The position numbers were made by a program, and so were the translations under genes. The notes under the pieces are model-generated. The model did no database searches. It saw only the letters and a program-made list of their open reading frames with translations, and had not been told where the DNA came from. 64,000 nucleotides of DNA from NCBI GenBank assembly GCA_003151275.1, contig PLXC01000021.1:169568-233567 (forward strand). Reading direction: 5' to 3'. Below are positions 59,103 through 64,000 of the stretch, piece by piece. The DNA comes from Candidatus Melainabacteria bacterium (GTDB lineage Bacteria; Cyanobacteriota; Vampirovibrionia; Obscuribacterales; Obscuribacteraceae). Numbering within the stretch: position 1 is the first letter of the stretch; each line of letters begins with the position of its first letter.

Positions 59103-60608
59103 CTATGAAACTTTTGTTTCGCTGGACGAATTCTCACCGTCGTCGGTAATTGTTGCGAGCGGCTCGGCAGGCTTATCTAATGTATCAGCAGCGGCTTCTA
59201 CGAACTCAGGATCGTGGGCGACGATGGTAATTATTACTGCGTCTTTGTCGTCAATTTCTTCCGCTGCCGGATCAAATCGCATAGTAGTCTGGGCAGGCGT
59301 GACTTCGGAGTCGTGAGTTCCTGCAACTGTTTCCGCTTTCTCGGATGAGGGCTGAGAGAGCGGATTTGGCGCGGTCGCAAGTGTTTTCAGTTGATTGGTC
59401 AACGGTTCGAGTACTAAATTGGGCATGCTAAATTGATGCACACTTCCATTGGATGAAAGCACAGATAACCTGCCACCACTAATGGTGCTATGAGATTCAA
59501 CTTCTGCTATCTGATCCAGCTCTATACTCACTCTTGTGCTGCCAAACCAAGTGGAAAATGCCTCAGGCACAAATACAATACGGCGTGTGGTAAGGACAAA
59601 ACGACCGGGCTTATCTTTGTAGAAAGTTAAGAAGAACGACTTGATAAGCGATTCTCCCGCTTGAGCTTTAAAACGCGAGCCAGAAAATAGCACGGCGAAC
59701 AAAGCTCCAAATACTACGAATATTGCAGCCCAAGTCGTCAAAAACATTTTCAAAAACTCGGTGGATGATCGTTTCACTCTCAATCCATTTGCCACGGAAC
59801 CCTCTCGAAGCGCCGCTCTCCAATCACCCACTTGTGAGAGCGCAAAGCCCAAGCGTCCGTGGTTAGCTGGGTTATTCGGGGCCATAGCAACGGCTTGTTG
59901 GTAAGCTTTAACCTGACCTTGCAAATCGCCTATCTTGCCCATCGCCGCACCCAAACCAAGATAGGCATTGGGATTGGAGTGATTCAAATCAATAGCTCGT
60001 TTGTACATGGAAATCGCACCGGCATAGTCTTTTTTTCGACCAAGAGCCGCTGCCAGGTTCATAAACGAGTTGATGTCACTAGGGTCGAGGTCAATCGCCT
60101 TATCAAAGGCACTAATTGCCAGGTCATAGTCACCAAGGCTAGCCAGAGATAGACCCAAAATTGAGTAAGCCGAACTATTCTTTGAATCGATTGCAATAGC
60201 TAGCTTTTCCTCCTCAATTGCAGCTCTGAATTTTTGCTGAAGACCAAATATCCAGCCAAGGTTGCAGTGTGCGTCACCGTTGTTTTGATCAATATCGAGC
60301 GCCCTACGTTCTTCTTCTAGGGCTGCCTGAAGATTGCCTGAGAGCGAGAGAGCGTGTCCCAGTCTCTGGTGAGCCGTGGCACTATTCGGATATGCCTTAG
60401 TGGCAGCTCGGTAAGATTCAATAGCTGCGGCGATCTGATCATTTTGCAGAAAGTCATCACCTTTGGAAATTGATGCGCTCTGCTGTAAGGCACTATCGGC
60501 CGCTTCAGCTGGACCATCAGCCATTACGGCCGTGCATGCCACCATGGACATGATTGAAAGTGACAAGGGGATGTGACTAAATTTGATCAAAACTAGAAAT
60601 GGTGGCAC
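59103..60608 (-). CDS. TPR membrane protein with a C-terminal GRAM/PH-like domain
   Basis: About 501 residues. A signal-like hydrophobic segment (about 8-30, ending MADGPAEAA) is followed by about seven 34-residue TPRs (IAAAIESYRAATKAYPNSATAH, LDIDQNNGDAHCNLG, AIDSKNSSAYSILG, AIDLDPSDINSFMNLA, and so on to about 265). A transmembrane helix (FLTTWAAIFVVFGALFAVLF, about 285-305) and a GRAM/PH-like beta domain (GRFVLTTRRIVFVPEAF, VSIELDQIAEVES) come next, then a Glu/Asp-rich tail. Exported TPR with a cytoplasmic lipid- or protein-binding domain is one reading. GTG at 60608 is the longest start; no ribosome-binding site is clear and ATG at 60551 is possible. Confidence 0.8.
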   Translation of the reverse strand: MPPFLVLIKFSHIPLSLSIMSMVACTAVMADGPAEAADSALQQSASISKGDDFLQNDQIAAAIESYRAATKAYPNSATAHQRLGHALSLSGNLQAALEEERRALDIDQNNGDAHCNLGWIFGLQQKFRAAIEEEKLAIAIDSKNSSAYSILGLSLASLGDYDLAISAFDKAIDLDPSDINSFMNLAAALGRKKDYAGAISMYKRAIDLNHSNPNAYLGLGAAMGKIGDLQGQVKAYQQAVAMAPNNPANHGRLGFALSQVGDWRAALREGSVANGLRVKRSSTEFLKMFLTTWAAIFVVFGALFAVLFSGSRFKAQAGESLIKSFFLTFYKDKPGRFVLTTRRIVFVPEAFSTWFGSTRVSIELDQIAEVESHSTISGGRLSVLSSNGSVHQFSMPNLVLEPLTNQLKTLATAPNPLSQPSSEKAETVAGTHDSEVTPAQTTMRFDPAAEEIDDKDAVIITIVAHDPEFVEAAADTLDKPAEPLATITDDGENSSSETKVS

Positions 60609-60745
60609 TGCTACTACTAATGATAGAGTAGCCTAACCTAGGATAGTCCGCAACTTAGAGTAAGTCAGAATTGTCAGGCGCTGGCGATGCAACTGAAGCC
60701 GTTCTGTCCCTGCTACACTGAATTTTTCAAAATGGGCGACGTAGA

Positions 60746-61903
60746 ATGGCACCACTGAATGGACTCAAGGTAATTGATTTCACCCATCTGCTACCAGGCG
60801 AACTGTGCTCTACTGCACTGACCGATCTGGGTTGCACTGTGCTTAGAATCGAACCAGTTACTAGGACGCTGGGGCAGTTATTACCGCCGATCATCGATGG
60901 TCACAGCCTCTATTTCTGGAGCTTACATCGTAACAAGCAGCGCATCTCCATTGATCTCAAAAAGACCGATGGTATTAAGATTGCAAGGCAATTGATCGAA
61001 GCTGCAGATGTTTTGATTGAGAATTTTCGTCCGGGTGTAATGGATCGCCTCGGTTTGGGTTACGAGGAAATGAGTAGGCTAAACCCAAAATTGATCTTTT
61101 GCTCGATCTCCGGTTATGGGCAAAATGGTTCATGGAGCGGGAAACCCGGTCATGACTTGAATCTGATTGCAGAGTCAGGCGTGCTGGGAATGAATGCAAG
61201 AGAGGGAGAAAGACCTATTTTACCATCGGTACTCGTTTCCGATTACATGTCAGCTATGTACGCCGCAATCAGCATCACAAGCCATCTCTATGAGCGAGAA
61301 AGCACCGGTAAGGGCAAGCACATAGACATCAGTATGTTCGAATCGGCTCTCTCCACAATGGGCATCATGGGAACAGCTCTCCTTTATGAACAGGAACATC
61401 CGGGTGTGGAGCACTACACATATCCTCGTGAACTCCCAAATTACACAGTTTACGAGTGCAGCGACAAGCGCTATTTGGCAGTCGCATCCTTGGAACCCCC
61501 TTTCTGGAAGATCTTCTGCGAAACTGCTGGCGTCCCGCAATTAGCAAAAAAGTTAGTCACTGCACAGGATCAAGACGCCTATCAATCAATCGCCGCAGCA
61601 ATCAAAAGCAAGTCCCTGGCTGAGTGGATGAAGATTTTTGAAAATACCAATTGTTGTGTCTCTCCAGTCAGTACGATAGCGGAGGCTCTTCAACATCCAC
61701 CTGTCAAAGAAAGGCAGGTCGTTCATCACATGCTCCATCCAAGATTAGGAGATGTTCCTCAGGTGACCACACCCCTTTCCGAAGCAATTCCAGAGAGCAC
61801 CGCATATGATGACCGAGCAGAACAAAGTAACTTGGTGCTGAAGCAGTTGGATTATTCCGAACTGGAGATTGAACGGCTGAAGCGCGAAAAGGTAATACTC
61901 TAA
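60746..61903 (+). CDS. Class III CoA-transferase (CaiB/BaiF, alpha-methylacyl-CoA racemase-like)
   Basis: A 385-residue family III CoA-transferase. Signature elements: LKVIDFTHLLPGELCSTALTDLGCTVLRIE, DLKKTDGIKIARQLIEAADVLIENFRPGVMDRLGLGYE, FCSISGYGQNG, the catalytic Asp in GKPGHDLNLIAESG, and GKGKHIDISMFESAL. These enzymes move CoA between carboxylic acids or epimerise 2-methylacyl-CoA. ATG at 60746 with GGGCGACG upstream. It converges with an acyl-CoA ligase gene, with only 7 bases between them, so the two may act on the same acyl-CoA pool though not as one transcript. Confidence 0.9.
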   Translation: MAPLNGLKVIDFTHLLPGELCSTALTDLGCTVLRIEPVTRTLGQLLPPIIDGHSLYFWSLHRNKQRISIDLKKTDGIKIARQLIEAADVLIENFRPGVMDRLGLGYEEMSRLNPKLIFCSISGYGQNGSWSGKPGHDLNLIAESGVLGMNAREGERPILPSVLVSDYMSAMYAAISITSHLYERESTGKGKHIDISMFESALSTMGIMGTALLYEQEHPGVEHYTYPRELPNYTVYECSDKRYLAVASLEPPFWKIFCETAGVPQLAKKLVTAQDQDAYQSIAAAIKSKSLAEWMKIFENTNCCVSPVSTIAEALQHPPVKERQVVHHMLHPRLGDVPQVTTPLSEAIPESTAYDDRAEQSNLVLKQLDYSELEIERLKREKVIL

Positions 61904-61910
61904 AACAAGT

Positions 61911-63494
61911 CTAGTTGACCTTTCTGGCGCTAGCCGCCCAATACTTTTCTCGCAAACCTTTCTTGAAAATTTTTCCGCTGCCGGTTTTCGGTAACTCTTT
62001 TTCGAAGTCGATGCTGCGCGGAGCTTTGTAGCGTCCCAGCTTGGCTCTCACAAATTCAATCAGCTCAGCTTCCTCGCATTGTTGCCCTTCTTTCAGAACT
62101 ACAACCGCTTTGACTGCCTCTCCCCATTTTTCGTCAGGCACGCCGAGCACTGCACATTCAAGCACACTTGCATGTTCATAGAGCGCGTACTCTACTTCAG
62201 TGGAGTAAACATTTTCACCGCCTGTGATGATCATGTCTTTCTTTCGATCGCAGATATTGATGTAACCTTCGCTGTCGACGACAGCCATATCGCCGGTATG
62301 AATCCAGCCGTCAATCAATGTTTCAGCTGTCGTCTCAGGTTGCTTCCAGTATCCTTGAAAAACGACGGGTCCTCGCGCAATTATTTCTCCGACATCCTTG
62401 TCGTCGTGATCGACCTCGGTACCATCTTCTTTGACAACTTTCACTTCAACGGCAATAAAAGGCCTTCCGGTTTTGCTTTTCAATTCAAGCAATTTGTCTT
62501 CCGGCAAGGACTTTAAATGAGCTTTGGGAGCGCTCAACGTGAGAAAGGGACTTGTTTCAGTCATGCCATAAAACTGCATGTAATCACAACCAAACTCTTG
62601 CACAATTTTCTTCACTTGCTCTGGTGCAATCGGCGAGCCAGCTGTCATCATCATTCGCAATTTTGGAAATTTGAGTTTGCGCAAACCAGGATCGGTTAAC
62701 AGCGAATTCACCATGGTCGGTACCATTGCCGTGATCGTCACTTTCTCTTCACTCAATACTCTCAAGACTTCATCGGCTTTGAAATAAGGGACGAAAACAT
62801 GCTTGCCGCCGGCCCAAGTGACCGCGAAGATCGACCAGGCATCAGCAAGATGGAACATCGGTCCAACATGCACCCACGTATCATGATCAGTCAAACTTAA
62901 TTCGGTGACAGCCCCGAGTGCGTTGATACAAACATTTTTGTGCGACAGCATCACACCTTTGGCTTTACCGGTGGTGCCACTCGTGTAATAAAGTTGAGCC
63001 AAGTCGTCCATGCCGACATTGCCAATTGGCATTTGTTTGCCTTCTTGTTCCTTTAGGCATTTTTCATAGTCTGCGGCCAGCACACCCATGTTACCAACTT
63101 CCGTTGGACCAAATGCGATCACCTGCTTCACAGACGCAGCCTTAGGCACGCTCTTGCTGGCACACTCTTGAAAGTCCGAGTGCAGGAAGAGAGCAACGGC
63201 TTCTGAGTCATTGAGAATAGTTTCTACTTCCTCTGCTGAAAGGCGATAATTGATCGGATTCAAAACTATCCCTGTCACAGCGCAGGCGTAATAAATTTCC
63301 ATGAGCTCATGACAGTTCGGCGCCAAAACTGCTACAACTGCGCCCTTTCCAAAACCTGCCGTGACCAAGTAATTAGCGAGCGCAGATACTCGGGCGCCAA
63401 ATTGTTCGTAAGTGAATCTCTTCTTTCCGTCAACTAGCGCTTCGCTTTTGGGCCACTGTGTCAGGGCTTTATTTAGAGATAGGTATAGGTTCAT
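61911..63494 (-). CDS. Long-chain fatty-acid/acyl-CoA ligase
   Basis: A 527-residue member of the ANL adenylating superfamily. The P-loop-like YYTSGTTGKAKGVMLSHKN (about 170-188), the A5 motif YGMTETSP, the A7/A8 hinge HTGDMAVVDSEGYINICDRKKDMIITGGENVY and the A10 catalytic Lys in PKTGSGKIFKK are all present. It activates a carboxylic acid as acyl-AMP and then acyl-CoA. The ICDRKKDMI hinge is typical of medium/long-chain acyl ligases; exact chain length is unknown. ATG at 63494 with a GGCGG upstream. Confidence 0.92.
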   Translation of the reverse strand: MNLYLSLNKALTQWPKSEALVDGKKRFTYEQFGARVSALANYLVTAGFGKGAVVAVLAPNCHELMEIYYACAVTGIVLNPINYRLSAEEVETILNDSEAVALFLHSDFQECASKSVPKAASVKQVIAFGPTEVGNMGVLAADYEKCLKEQEGKQMPIGNVGMDDLAQLYYTSGTTGKAKGVMLSHKNVCINALGAVTELSLTDHDTWVHVGPMFHLADAWSIFAVTWAGGKHVFVPYFKADEVLRVLSEEKVTITAMVPTMVNSLLTDPGLRKLKFPKLRMMMTAGSPIAPEQVKKIVQEFGCDYMQFYGMTETSPFLTLSAPKAHLKSLPEDKLLELKSKTGRPFIAVEVKVVKEDGTEVDHDDKDVGEIIARGPVVFQGYWKQPETTAETLIDGWIHTGDMAVVDSEGYINICDRKKDMIITGGENVYSTEVEYALYEHASVLECAVLGVPDEKWGEAVKAVVVLKEGQQCEEAELIEFVRAKLGRYKAPRSIDFEKELPKTGSGKIFKKGLREKYWAASARKVN

Positions 63495-63850
63495 TTCGCT
63501 TCGCCGCCTGGTTTGCGTTCAATATCGTACTAGACGACGGAGCAAATTATGTTATATGAACCGCTTTTATCCGTGGGTCGCGCCCGGTGCTCGTGTTCCA
63601 AACGGTGGGATCCGGTCAATTGCCTCTTTCCCCTGATTCTTGCCGAAACCGTCCTCTGTTTGACTCTTCAGAAAGCCCTGCCATGACATGTGACTCATTC
63701 ACGTTTACGTTCTTCTCAACGTGTCCTTTAGCGCTCATCCTCTGACATGTCTTTACCGCGCTGTCTTCCTCGTCTCATTATGGTTACCTCGTCTGTTTGG
63801 TAGCACTAACGTAAGCAACTCTCCAACGATCCCGTTTGTGAAGCGGAACC
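63495..63850. other. Intergenic region upstream of the acyl-CoA ligase
   Basis: About 355 bases, holding the ligase promoter. A 45-codon plus-strand frame from an ATG at 63549 behind GGAGC exists but its product has no recognisable features, so I do not call it. C/T-rich stretches occur at 63615-63790. Nothing else is seen. Confidence 0.35.
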
Positions 63851-63883
63851 GTAAGAAAAGGACGTGTTGAGCAAAACACGTCC
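63851..63883 (-). terminator. Rho-independent terminator of the isocitrate dehydrogenase gene
   Basis: A 9-bp perfect stem (GGACGTGTT / AACACGTCC) with a six-base loop is followed on the minus strand by TTTTCTT. It lies 50 bases past the stop of the partial gene at the right edge. Confidence 0.8.
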
Positions 63884-63932
63884 CTCGTTATTGGATTTGA
63901 ACTGAATGAATTTGAACAGCAGGCGACTGGTC

Positions 63933-64000
63933 CTACATGTTCTCGATGATGTGATTAGCGAATTCGCTTGTCTTTACTTTCTTCGCACCACTCATCAGTC
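63933..64000 (-). CDS. icd: Isocitrate dehydrogenase (NADP), C-terminal end only
   Basis: The last 22 codons of a minus-strand gene read LMSGAKKVKTSEFANHIIENM, matching closely the C-terminus of bacterial NADP-isocitrate dehydrogenase (E. coli: [21 protein letters not shown]). The rest lies beyond base 64000. The enzyme oxidises isocitrate to 2-oxoglutarate in the TCA cycle. A clear terminator follows. Confidence 0.7.
   Translation of the reverse strand, partial: LMSGAKKVKTSEFANHIIENM

Noticed and set aside
63549..63686. 45-codon plus-strand ORF behind GGAGC
   Set aside because: The product has no recognisable features and the region is the expected promoter of the acyl-CoA ligase.
1..64000. 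CRISPR array or toxin-antitoxin/defence island
   Set aside because: The repeated palindromes are not spaced regularly and have no unique spacers of constant length; no cas, nuclease or toxin motifs were found.

Overview
The window looks like chromosome from a non-photosynthetic relative of the Cyanobacteria, most plausibly Vampirovibrionia/Melainabacteria of the Obscuribacterales type. This is an inference from gene content: a fused transaldolase/phosphoglucose isomerase beside glucokinase, many kinesin-light-chain-type TPR proteins, large secreted or membrane proteins of unknown function, a PrsW/kinase fusion, PEP carboxylase, many TTG/GTG starts with good Shine-Dalgarno sites, and moderate GC. 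No phage, conjugative element or CRISPR array is visible. The DNA is a chromosomal patchwork of housekeeping genes, lineage-specific secreted proteins and decaying gene remnants.

Layout. 1-6.8 kb: N-terminus of a primary-type sigma-70 factor, a PrsW-protease/Ser-Thr-kinase fusion with a small upstream partner, an LpqC-type esterase, a secreted Pro/Thr-rich protein, an RNB-domain ribonuclease and a small Zn-ribbon protein. 7-12 kb: a large membrane protein with a LysM-like C-terminus, a frameshifted short-chain dehydrogenase, a DUF985 cupin and a methyltransferase. 12-16.3 kb: remnants of a flavin reductase and an EF-P paralogue, then a TPR protein, a Dnmt2-like cytosine-C5 methyltransferase, a tiny lysine-rich protein with its own terminator, and an RlpA fragment. 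16.4-25 kb: glucokinase and Tal-Pgi (upper sugar metabolism), an NDH-2 remnant, a DUF4239 membrane protein and Tex. 25-36 kb: secreted and TPR/membrane proteins, a hotdog thioesterase, a phosphodiester glycosidase and a class A PBP.

36-50 kb: PEP carboxylase, a domesticated-looking IS1595-type zinc-ribbon protein, a TPR protein, and a tightly packed five-gene minus-strand operon (49.7 to 41.4 kb) of exported proteins that includes an M1 aminopeptidase and a hydrolase-TPR-thioredoxin fusion. 50-56 kb: a small rhodanese operon, an FAH-family enzyme, tRNA-Leu(UAA), a second graveyard (TctE-like histidine kinase and SulP transporter remnants), a GNAT acetyltransferase and a membrane protein. 56-64 kb: a degenerate J-domain/T2SS-E-N protein, TPR proteins, a class III CoA-transferase convergent with an acyl-CoA ligase, and the last codons of an isocitrate dehydrogenase.

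Two themes run across the window. First, a short palindrome, AACCGTYAACGGTT or a close variant, recurs at nine sites, mostly between genes. Second, there is extensive recent gene decay: at least six recognisable remnants, plus two genes broken or extended by a single-base frameshift.
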